Shown piece after piece: positions 1-12,500 of a stretch of DNA of 64,000 nt (its first letter is position 1; the number at the start of each line of letters is the position of its first letter). The notes under the pieces are model-generated. The model ran no database searches. It was given only the letters and a program-made list of their open reading frames with translations, and was not told the origin of the DNA. The stretch is from Arcuatula senhousia (taxonomy: Eukaryota > Mollusca > Bivalvia > Mytilida > Mytilidae). The DNA lies in assembly GCA_963971305.1 (NCBI GenBank), contig OZ020303.1:64914867-64978866 (forward strand), read 5' to 3'. The position numbers and the translations under genes are program-made.

Positions 1-511
1 AATGGTGTCCCCCCTATGGTGACAAAATAATTGGAATCAATTAAAGTTGTCCACCATTCTTGAGTATGTAGGTGGACATAATTTACTAAAATAGGACATA
101 AATTCCTAGTAAATTTTGTCTGGTTAAACATTTTACTACGGAAATAAGTCTGACAGACACATTTTCGTAGGAAAATTTTTCCAGCGGACATATTTTAGTT
201 TATTACCGGACCAGTATTTACTGTTGCACAAGTAGTTAACCATTATTTACTGTTGCACAAGTAGTTAACGTAATCTTCAGTGTTAAATATGTCATAATTG
301 TGATTTCAGCGAATCAACCCTTAAAATGTACGATAAGGGTTTTTTTTTAACTTTGAAATTTAATATATGTTTTATAATGTTCCCGTTTCTGTTATAAATT
401 ATAAGTGCGTATTTCACAATGCAACAGAAGTTCTGTATACGGATATTAGTCGTATGCAGTCCGAGTTTAGTGCAATTTTAGTCACGCCTTCTTTCCGGAA
501 GTGGGAAAAGA
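1..511 (+). promoter_or_regulatory. Upstream region of the pleckstrin-like gene
   Basis: No coding signal is seen. A 26-base block containing ACTGTTGCACAAGTAGTTAA occurs twice, at 215-240 and 244-269. A TATA-like TATAAAT lies at 393-399, about 115 bases before the start codon at 512, which would suit a start site near 420-430. The TATA assignment is only a positional guess. Confidence 0.35.
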
Positions 512-565
512 ATGGAAACAGATGAACAAAATTCTTGTCTTAAAAAGGGGTTTTTATTGCGATTG
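512..565 (+). CDS. PLEK: PLEK-like exon 1, start codon and first PH strand
   Basis: It encodes METDEQNSCLKKGFLLRL and ends at the donor TTG|gtaatt in phase 0. KKGFLLRL followed by EANKKWKIRWF of exon 2 is a typical PH-domain opening. Confidence 0.82.
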
Positions 566-3500
566 GTAATTGTTAAGAAGTGTCTTGTTATCTAAATTTG
601 AAGATTAAAGGCCGGGGTTGGGGTATAAATAGCAGCCAATGAGGAAAAGGGTGGTGATTTCAAATTTTTTGAACACTTTCATGTTTGGGGAACCTTTTTT
701 CATTTTACTGACGACCCATCATCTTTTTTCATAAGAAAATTGTTTAGCAACCCAGAACTATAATAAGGCAACTTTTTACAAATTTTTGAGAAAGACAAAA
801 ATTTATTTAATGAGAAATTTCACTCTAAAATCATGAAGCAGGATTCAAATTCTGTTTGATTGATAGATGGGCGGATATATTGAGTGTTTTTGTTTACACA
901 GGAAGTTGATGTTGCTACACAGCCATGATTTCATTATGAAAGCACATGCCTCATGCATAAAATAAAACTTCCTACCTTTCTGGTGATTTTTTTTATAAAT
1001 GTAATCACAGTGGTCAGTAAATCCAAACAATATCACTTGAAAGAGTGACACAAATTAATGTTGAATCAGTATTTTTCTTTTATATAATCATTGAGATGAA
1101 TAAGCACTTTCCCTCCAAAATTTAACTGATGAAGATGAAAAGTAAAATCAAACAAGTTTCAATGTATACATGTACATGTAAAAAATAAAATCATTGCCAC
1201 ATGTGTCCCATGTATGGCAAATCACAAGGATTGGGAAACCAACTTCTTACAAGTGTAACAACACATTTTGGCATAATGTCCCTTTTATGCCAATCAAAAT
1301 GCTGAGCTGGATAGTCCCTTGACAGTGCATTAGCCTTTAAAGAAAGATACCGTTCATCACTCCAAACACCACGATGTAAAAGCATAGTCCAAAATCGTTT
1401 ATAATATTTTTTCCTGATGCTTGAATTCCTCTGGTGTGGGGCCTCTAACTGGTCATGCCACCACATTTGCCTATTCTGTTCGTCAATAATGCATGGCTTA
1501 CAAAAACAATATCTGCATTCATCTTGTGTGTCATCTTGTTGAATGACAAACATTGGTTGGTCTTCATAATTCTCTATTACACCATTGTCTTCACTGTCTG
1601 TTTGAGTGCTTTGGGTCTGCTTTTGTGCACTGTTCCCGCCATTTTTATCCTCTTCAATTATTTTTACCTCCCAATCATTGTGTCCAAATAAATTTTTAAT
1701 AGTCTCTAACTGCAAAACATTAAACTCAATTGTAACTTTTTTGTTTTGTTCTTCACTCATTTTCACACATAAAATATCAATTATTATTTCAATGCCAAGC
1801 TAAGTCCTGATCTCATAATCTAACCCGGCATGAGGTCATGTTATGTGTACAGCAAACACATGGTATATTAGAAGATGCTGATTTTGCATTTTTGACAGAA
1901 ATTCCAGTGAGGTCACTGGGGTACAATTAGGAAGGGATACTTCAAGAAAATTATAATTAAGAAATATGAAATAAATTGCATGTAACAGAAAGAAAGATAA
2001 CATACAAAAAGTAACAAATAAAACATTTCTAAATTTGACTGACATTGGTGTAAAATGTAACTTAGAGGGGAAATGTTTTTTTTTATGATAAACCCTATGG
2101 TTTATCAATGCCCCTCATAATCCTTATCAATGAAAAGCATCCCAACATAATCCCTTTCATGTGAGATGGTTTTCTAAGTTCTCAATCATTTATGAATATT
2201 ATATGCAAACATGAATACAACTTCTCGAAAACGTCCTCCAAACTTTAGAATAGAAATTCCAGGAGATGACACGATTAAAGCAAAAATATTAGAGGGATTA
2301 CAAATTGTTAAAAATCATCTAACAAAAACGTTAAATAGACCTGTAAACAATGCAAATATTGTTGAAGAACTGTTAGACTTTTGGATGAAACAACATTCCA
2401 ATAATGAAGAGCTAAACCAGACTGCTCATTCGTTTCCTTCGACATATTCACAAGTAAAGCAACAAGATGTTGATCAGGCTTTATTTGTTACAGCAGAATG
2501 TTCAATTGATACCTATGGGCAACTTTTTGAAGCACATACAAGTATATGTAATGGAAAACTAAATGTAGTTAAGAGAACAATGAAAGGACACGTAGCAACA
2601 TTGCGTCTTGTCTGTAGTAGAGAAAAATCCCACTCTTACCTTTGGTCATCTTCACCCTATCTGCCTAATGATGAGTTTCTTGTGAACCATAGAATTTGCC
2701 ATGGATTTTTAGCAGTGGTCTTTTGCCTGTTCATTACACTCGTTTTGTCAATGCTGCAGGTATTGGATGCATAACAAAAGAGAGACGAGCAGTAATGTTT
2801 AAAAAGTACAAAATACATGCTGAAAGTGAATGTGTTAATTCAGTAGAGGATGCCATCAATGAAGAGATAGCTTCATATGATGAACTTGATGGAATAAATA
2901 TTATGACAGACGCAAGACATGGATGGAGAAAAAATTCCAAAGACACCACTGTTGTTGCTCTTGGGGATAAAACACACAAGGTTATGGACTGTGAGCATGT
3001 CAACAAGTCACATGATAAAGTAGCTCAGAGACATGAAAGAATCGGCACTGAAAAAAATTATGAAAACTTGGAGGCAAAGGATGTTTCAATTAAAATTCAT
3101 GCCCATGACAGGAATTTATCTATTAACAAGTTTGTGAAAGATACACAATTTACTGTAAATCAAAATGATTTGTGGCATGCAGTTAAAGCTGTGAAAAAGG
3201 CTGTGACAAAAATTTCGAAAGGTCCCAAATGTTCAGAAGGCTTGAATTGGAGTAAACAGCTCGAAGACAAAATTGAGCCAATATCAACCCACATTAACTG
3301 GGCAGTTCGTAACTGCAATGAAGATCCAACCCAGCTTAAGAATAGTCTTGATAACATTGTTGAACATTATAGTAACAACCATGACAAATGCCATTCAACA
3401 TCAAGGTGCAAAGTGGACAAAAATTATGAACCATCTAGGATTGTGCTTACAAGCGGGAAAGCCAAGAAGTTATTAATTGATACAATAAAACATTCAACTA

Positions 3501-6500
3501 TTTATCGATATCCACAGGATTATGTACTTGCCAAGGACACTTTTTATGTTGAAAGTTTCAATAATGTAATGAACATTTTTCAAGATAAACGTATATGTTT
3601 TGGAGATGAACAATATAAATTTCGTTCAGATTTAGCAGTATGTCACTGGAACGAAAATGTTGACAGAGGTCATACATCAATTTCCAGATCGAGAAATCCT
3701 AATGCACCAAATTCACAAAGAGGCAAAAAAGTGTATAAAAAGTTAACATATAATTATAGATCAAACATCTGGAAAAACTACATTAAAAGTTTCTTTTAAT
3801 TACTGACTGGATCACATATTTTACTCACTAATTGATTAGCAATAGGAATATTTTGTCTGTGTATTTTATCTAGATTGTGAACTTTTATTTTTACATTTTT
3901 ATGTGTTGATCTTTCTGATTTGGATTAGTTTTGAATCTAAGGTAAATATTTCCACATGTGTTTGTTATTGTCTTTAGCCATGCTGACTTCTAATAATAGC
4001 TGATAAGAAAGATTAGACACACCCCTTTCCTTATTGGCTTAATTGCTCTCCAACCGGATTTTTATCTAGGTCAGCCTTGGCCTTTAAGTACTGCTTCTAA
4101 AATATGCCCAGTAATTTTTGATTTCGTGGTCACATTTTAAAAATACGAACGATTGTTTTGGTCCTGGCTTGTGAATGTCAAAGTCACAACACCAAATTAT
4201 GACTCATTCAAAATTTAAATTCATTAAGCACTGCAAATAAGTAACAAATTGCAATATTCGACTCATTTTTCAAGTTTTGTTTATAAAAACCACTTTAAAA
4301 TCTACACAATTATGTTGGAAATGCACAGGTGCATGTGTAAGACATAATACTATCCGAACTAAATTCTATCCAGAGGAGAGTTTTCAATGTGAAATATTTT
4401 CCTTAGGACACTATTTAATTGTAGAAAAGTTTCCACCCATATGAAAAAGTATCCACTGTTTAACCATTCATTCCTCACAAAGAAGTTACATTTCGGAAAG
4501 TATCTTATGAGTATTTAATTTTGTCCACTTGTAAAACTGGTTTTTGAATTGACACTGAACTGTTTTAACATGTTTTTAATTTGATAATCTATATCAGTTG
4601 TAATATTTTGATTAATATTCCCATATTTGATCAATTAAATAAGGCTATGACCTGACAAGGAAGGGGTATGTTGCATTATTGTAGCTTGAACATTATTTTC
4701 GAACTCATGATTTTCGCTCATGCTGCTGATTGCAACTTTCAGACAAAATAAGAGTAAAAAGCAGTACATTGTAACATAAGTTGTATCTATACAAACACTT
4801 TGAATATTTTTCTCTTATGTTTTATGGTCTTCCTTTTAGGTTTTTGAAACTATGAAATATTATCCTAGATAACAATTAACAACGAAAAACAATCCCAGAA
4901 GATAATCATCCTTGATAACATTGATAAAATCATTATACTTTGATTAAATAATACTAGATGAAATATGGTCCTAGATAGTATTTAGTGATGAAATATTATC
5001 ATGGGGGATATTTAACTGGATAATTTCTAATGATGAAAAATTATCCTGGACATTGATAAAATCGTTAAACTTAAACTAATTAATACTTGATAGTATTAAA
5101 TGATAAAATATTAACCTGGGGGATGTTTAACTGGATAATTTCTAATTATGAAATATTATCCTGGACATTGATAAAATCATTAAACTTTAATTGAATAATA
5201 TTAGATGGTACTAGATAGTATATTCAATGATGAAATATTATCCTTTGGGATATTATTTAACTATAAGACATCACCCCATATAATATTGACGATAATACAT
5301 CTATGATTCTGGGAATGAAGTTTGGTAATATTCAACTGGATAATTTCTAATTATGAAAAATTATCCTGGATATTATTTGTACATGAAATATTATCCAGGG
5401 AGAAATTCAACAATCAAATATCATCCTTGATTATTTTTAACTTAATTATAATAGATTATAGGGATTATCTGTAAAAAGAAATGGTGAACTTTTGTGAGTT
5501 ATTTGGTATTCAAAAGCTCCATTTCTCATTGATTGGATATCACCTTCTATATATGTAGATGAACACTTTTCAGACAATATCAAGTTAAGAGGGACACAAT
5601 TTGATAGCAATGGAAAACATTTAATAATAAGAAAGTATCTCTGGAGAATATTTAATATTAAATGTTTTCCAGAGGAAATTATTTCATGGGGGATACAATT
5701 GAATGTTACACATGTACATGTGATTTTTTTAAGTAATATAGGAAAATAGAGACAAAGTGCTATTCGAAACAAAAGGTCAACATTTAAAAGAATTCATAAT
5801 TGTACTCATTTTATATGATCAGAGTTGGGACCTTTTATTGTCCTTTGCTACATGTAACTTGTTTTAATTTGCTAAACTCATAGTCCAGGATTTTCTTTCT
5901 AGAGTGTCATTTGCATATAAACAGATTCTTATAGGTAATCATTGTGGTGTAGTCAGTACTTCCTGTTTCAGGTTGTAAATATTGTTTTCTTGTTACATAC
6001 TTTTCAAAGAAACTGTATCTGGTACAAAAATTCAAAATGGGAGCTACATCATGTACATGTACCTCAATTCCAATTACAAACTTAATATGAAATAGGCATT
6101 ACCTAAATGCGAGCACAGCATAATTCTGTAAAATAAATATAATGTTAACATGTTTAGTGCCATTGTTAACATTGTTTAATGAACGAATAAAAAAGATTTT
6201 ATTTCGAATTGATGCAGTCAAGTTAGATTTGAAATGGTCGTAGTTATTTTAGTTTTGGTTCAGTTTCTAGAACGTTCAATTTGGGACGAGATGCTTGGGG
6301 CGATTGAACGTTAAATAGAAAAGCAAGAAAAAATCGATTAAATTTGGTTATTACAAAAAATGTAGCAACTCATCGTCATCAGAATATTTTTCTCTTTATA
6401 CATTATTACCATACATAATTTTTGGAATGCGACTAGCAAAATTGGTTATTATTTTCAAATTCACTCCGTTCCTGTAAAATTTGAGAGCCTTTCCGGACCA

Positions 6501-9500
6501 TGAAAAATCAATTTCAGCATTAGGCAAATTTCTCGCGGGAACAAATACCGTAGAGCTCTCCGCTCGTGCGGGCACTTCGTGCCCGCTTGCGAGCTGTGCT
6601 CGCTACAAAATAACCATTTAAAAATCTTCAGAAGTATTTTGGTCAAATATTTGTGATAATTTTATTGTTGTATTTTTCAGGAGGCCAATAAAAAATGGAA
6701 AATTAGGTGGTTTACTTTGGAAGAAGACCAGTTAGTTTGCCATCCTAAGAGTAATAGATCAGTCATATTAGATGCAATTAATTTACATGGATCTTCAGTT
6801 GTGTGTCCATCAGTAGCAATCAGCAAGTCAGAGGAATCGGTTTGTACACCATAGCCAATATAAGAATGAGCAGACAATTAAACCACTTGTATGATATAGT
6901 ACAAACAAATCTTACTTAAAATTATTTCTCACCAAAAAAAAAAGAATCACCATCTTGATTTTTTTTTTGTACATTTACAAAATTGAATAGTCATGGATGA
7001 TTTGTCAAAGATTCAACACTGAACAGCCAAAAAGTACAAAATGAAAAACTTTTCCATATGTTGATTATTAGTCCCCTACCGGCGAAACCCCTACCAGCGA
7101 AAGCCGAAGGGGACTATAGGTTTGCGCTCTGTCCGTCTGTCCGTCTGTCTGTCCGTCTGTCACGCCTCAGTTTTCCGCAATTTTTTTTCTAAACGCTTAT
7201 AGATAATGGACTGATTTTTGGTATGTGAGTTTACCCTGATGAGTTACAGATCAAGTTTGAGTTTCGTGCTGGTCCACAAATTTTTTTGGGAGATATGGCC
7301 CTTTGAACTTTGAAAATCTATTGCATTTTTCTTTTCTAAACTTTTTTTATTGTTCCTTGTAGATAATAAACTGATCAAGTTTAGGTATTCATTTGTTTGA
7401 CAAATTGTTACCAGTGACTGAAATATGAGGCCGGTAGGGGACTAAGTATTGTTTTGCAATACTCTCAGAATGCTTGTTTTTACTGTATTAAAGTTTGGAC
7501 AAATGCATAACTTTTCAGTAATGACGACAAAAAACAAGAAAAAAGGTTTTGCTTATAGACATGAACTTTAAAAAAGATGTTATTATAAATTTGTAATGTT
7601 TTTTTTTTAAAGACCAAAAGGTATGTTATAAAGATATGATAGTGATTCTTTTTAATGATTGGTTTATTTTTCTCATTGTTTTTTTTAGGGACAATTTAAC
7701 ATCCATACACCAAAAGGAGATGAGTTATGTTACAGAGCCGCTGGTAAAGAAGAGAGTGATGGTTGGGCTCATGCTATTGGTGCTGTCATAAGGTCTTTGA
7801 CTATAACTAACCAGGTTTGTTGATGTTTGGGCTCATGCTATTGGTGCTGTCATAAGGTCTTTGACTATAACTAACCAGGTTTGTTGATGGTTGGGCTCAT
7901 GCTATTGGTGCTGTCATAAGGTCTTTGACTGTAACTAACCAGGTTTGTTGATGTTTGGGCTCATGCTATTGGTGCTGTCATAAGGTCTTTGACTGTAACT
8001 AACCAGGTTTGTTGATGGTTGGGCTCATGCTATTGGTGCCGTCATAAGGTCTTTGACTGTAACTAACCAGGTTTGTTGATGTTTGGGCTCATGCTATTGG
8101 TGCCGTCATAAGGTCTTTGACTGTAACTAACCAGGTTTGTTGATGGTTGGGCTCATGCTATTGGTGCTGTCATAAGGTCTTTGACTATAACTAACCAGGT
8201 TTGTTGATGGTTGGGCTCATGCTATTGGGGCTGTCATAAGGTCTTTGACTATAACTAACCAGGTTTGTTGATGGTTGGGCTCATGCTATTGGTGCTGTCA
8301 TAAGGTCTTTGACTATAACTAACCAGGTTTGTTGATGGTTGGGCTCATGCTATTGGTGCTGTCATAAGGTCTTTGACTGTAACTAACCAGGTTTGTTGAT
8401 GGTTGGGCTCATGCTATTGGTGCTGTCATAAGGTCTTTGACTATAACTAACCAGGTTTGTTGATGGTTGGGCTCATGCTATTGGTGCTGTCATAAGGTCT
8501 TTGACTGTAACTAACCAGGTTTGTTGATGGTTGGGCTCATGCTATTGGTGCTGTCATAAGGTCTTTGACTATAACTACCGGTAACCAGGTTTGTTGATGG
8601 TTGGGCTCATGCTATTGGTGCTGTCATAAGGTCTTTGACTGTAACTAACCAGGTTTGTTGATGGTTGGGCTCATGCTATTGGGGCTGTCATAAGGTCTTT
8701 GACTATAACTAACCAGGTTTGTTGATAGTTGGGCTCATGCTATTGGTGCTGTCATAAGGTCTTTGACTGTAACTAACCAGGTTTTTGTTGATGGTTGGGC
8801 TCATGCTATTGGTGCTGTCATAAGGTCTTTGACTGTAACTAACCAGGTTTGTTGATGGTTGGGCTCATGCTATTGAAGCTGTCATAAGGTCTTTGACTAT
8901 AACTAACCAGGTTTGTTGATGGTTGGGCTCATGCTATTGGTGCTGTCATAAGGTCTTTGACTGTAACTAACCAGGTTTGTTGATGGTTGGGCTCATGCTA
9001 TTGGTGCTGTCATAAGGTCTTTGACTATAACTAACCAGGTTTGTTGATGGTTGGGCTCATGCTATTGGTGCTGTCATAAGGTCTTTGACTATAACTAACC
9101 AGGTTTGTTGATGGTTGGGCTCATGCTATTGGTGCCGTCATAAGGTCTTTGACTGTAACTAACCAGGTTTGTTGATGGTTGGGCTCATGCTATTGGTGCT
9201 GTCATAAGGTCTTTGACTGTAACTAACCAGGTTTGTTGATGGTTGGGCTCATGCTATTGGTGCTGTCATAAGGTCTTTGACTATAACTAACCAGGTTTGT
9301 TGATGGTTGGGCTCATGCTATTGGTGCCGTCATAAGGTCTTTGACTGTAACTAACCAGGTTTGTTGATGGTTGGGCTCATGCTATTGGTGCTGTCATAAG
9401 GTCTTTGACTATAACTAACCAGGTTTGTGACTGTTTTGCTGAATTAATTCTGCTATGTTTTTCTGTTAAAATCAGGACAAAGAATACCTTTAAGTTGTAG

Positions 9501-12500
9501 GCACGGATTCAAGGAAAGGCGGACCGGGCATACACCTGCCTAAAACTGACAAAAGTTGTTTTTTTTAAACTAAATCCATGAAAAAAAAACACCAAAAAAA
9601 AAGATTAATTGTAAAAAGGAGCAATGACTTTAATGTGAAACGGTCAGAAATTGAACAAAAAGTATCTTAGATTTGGTGATTTCAACATAGAATAAATCAG
9701 TCTTCCCTCAATTGAGATAATCAGTGTGACAGCATCTCATCAGGACAATCCTCCAATTCAACGGTTTGTTAATAAAGGGCAATTGTTTTGATATCACAGT
9801 GTAAACTTTCCAAAGAAATGCAATGTTACAATAAAACGGGCTAGGCCAATATGGGAAGTCTCTACCTAAATGCAATATGAACAATATTTAATGATGGAAG
9901 GTTCTTACTCACATAATTTGAAAAAAAACTTAATGATTTTTCTCTTATGATAGAAATTTTTATGTATTTTGGCTTGTTCACTACACTTCTTTCTCCAAAA
10001 GACTGAGAGGCCTGGGTGGCCGATGGTCTAAAGCACTGGTTTAAATACACGCTATTGATCACTAGCAGATCACATCTCAGCTAGTGTTCGAGTCCAGTTT
10101 GTATTTAACAAAAAAGGGACTTTCCCAACTGTATGTGATTAGGTTTGTCAGTTACCTGCTCAAGGTTGGTGGTTTCCTCTGGGTACACCGGTTTCCTCCA
10201 CCATTAAAACTGACCGCCCCACATGACCCAGGTGCATAGATAAAGGGTGTTAAACACCAACACAGACACACACACACACACCAAAAGACTAAAAATTTCT
10301 ATAACTTTAGAAAGATCATTCAATCTTTCCAAATAACTTGTGTGAGAAACCATTATTCTCTTTACATGTAAATTTTTTATCCTTTCAAATTTGGTATTAC
10401 AGGAAAAATATGCTTGATATTCCTATATATGATTAACAGTTACAGATGATAATTTGATTAAGGACAGGTGTGTAGTTATATATATATTGTTCTCCAAATT
10501 TGGACATTCATAAAAGTTTAGACATCGTAAGTATTTGGTGGCTTACTTCTCAAATGTTATATTTAATTTTAGACCTCAGAGAAAAATGTTCCATTTACAA
10601 CATTCAGGGTGAACACAAATGTAAGGTAAGTGTTTGAAAAACTGTTATTTTGGATGGATTTAACTGAAAGTTTTTTAATGGAATACCAGGGGTCAGAAAA
10701 AAAATATAAAATTTGAATAGCAAAATTTGAAGATATTCTACAGTTCATTTGTTAAAACTACGAATCCCTGAATCAACAAATGTGTAGTTTATTCTCAATC
10801 CACAACAATTGAAATCCATTAATTTGAATGCTTTCATAGTTATTACTTTTGTTCATGATAAGATTCATGAGAATTCTTGTGTGTACTGTGTAAAATAATG
10901 TTGTAAATGAATTTGGGAAGATAAGCATTCTTTTAGATGAAAGAATATAAATTACGCAAACATATTTTAAAATGCATGTAGTATGCGTAAACTTGATCTG
11001 TCTTTAGTAATTTTGTTGAATATGTATTCCAGTGAGATCCTTGGTGCTTTACAAGAACCAGAAGCTGGTGTAGAACTTGGAAACCATGTTAGGAATGGAG
11101 ATGTACATAAAAACTGTTTCGAAGGTAACGGTCATGTCCATTTAATCTACTAATGCACCAATATAATACTGTTTTATTTTACAATCATAGAATTGATACA
11201 ACATCCAATTCCGCAATACCAACATTATTCTCAAAAGTATTATATATATTTTACTCATATGCATATATGTAAGTATATTATTAATCAAACAGAAAAATCA
11301 CCATAAAATTATACCTGTCTAATTAACTTTATGGTTAATTGTCCCCTGCTGCAACTACGAGCAGGGACATAGAAATGTCGGTGTCTGTGCATCCATCCGT
11401 CCGTCTGTCACACTTTTTTGTAACAGATTTCTCAAAAACTATCAATTGTAGGCTTTTGATACTTGGTATGCAGCTTTAGGTAGGGGTCCCATATGGTGGG
11501 ATGCGTTTCGAGGTTTGTCGCTTACCTATTTCCATCTAAATGAGCCGACTTAGAATTTTTAAGGGTCAAAAATGGAAAAAAATTTCGTAACAGATTTCTC
11601 AGCTATTACAAGGCCTGGGGTCAATAACAATACAATGTAATGCATTACATTACCATTACTTTACAAATTTTGTCATTACATTACCATTACTTTTTTTCTC
11701 TTCTGTAATGCATTACATTACCATTACTTTGCTTGTGTAATGCATTGCATTACACATTACATTTTTATCAAATATCTATCACTTCTTTAGGTAAATCTTT
11801 TTGTACTTCTAGAATAAGTCATCTGCAGAAAACACTACTTTTTTGTTCTGCATACAATAAAGTTTGAAATTTTAAACATCTAACATGTAAAGGTATTTAC
11901 ATAAATATGAATCAGTGAAAACTTCGAAAAAGTTCATATCACAATCCCTTGCAGAGATATATGGATTTGAAATTACAAAGAATATTTATTGAAAATCCAG
12001 TTCGTACTACCAGTGGTACAAATGATCAAAATCTGTAACTAACAGAAATGAGGCTAACTTATTTGAGTTACTGTAGTATTGTCATGAAAAAAACTTTGTG
12101 TGATTATCATTATTAAAATAATAACTATAGTTTTGGTGGGTTTTTATTATTTCAATTTTGAAATCCTCTTGAATAAATCAGAAAATAGTGTTTTCTGCAA
12201 GTCCACTATAGACAGGCATGTCATTTCTGTTTTTACAATTAATTATATTTAAAGATTAAATCCTTTGGTCTTTTGTCCTTTCATAAAATTCGACCCCAAT
12301 TAGTGAATATATCTAATTGTAACAAAAACAAATTAGTACAATAAAAATGCCATTGTTGTGCCTGAAGACATCTTAATTGTAAGCATCAAATGAAGCTATT
12401 TAAGGGTTTGTTTTTATTTTAGTCTCTCTTTTCTTACTTTATTGTCATGTTGCTAAGTGCACCCTTTGCATAATTTTAACTTTTTAATTTAAGAATTTCA

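Larger units (their letters stand above)
609..4083 (+). mobile_element. Kolobok-type DNA transposon in PLEK intron 1
   Basis: The element carries a transposase on + and a divergent small gene on -. It is flanked by TTAA at 605-608 and 4084-4087, the target duplication expected of Kolobok elements. The imperfect inverted ends both begin AGGCC and share the subterminal block AGCCAATRAGGAAA near 633-646 and 4021-4035, with an indel between the two parts. Size is 3475 bases. The ends are my best reading rather than a perfect match. Confidence 0.65.

Noticed and set aside
6461..6877. Minus ORFs of 61 and 66 codons around exon 2
   Set aside because: One is within a MITE, the other is antisense to PLEK exon 2.
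7757..9428. CRISPR-like array
   Set aside because: Units are contiguous without unique spacers, derive from an exon, and the genome is eukaryotic.
10017..10095. tRNA gene
   Set aside because: A and B boxes belong to a SINE with body, tail and target duplication; no complete cloverleaf.
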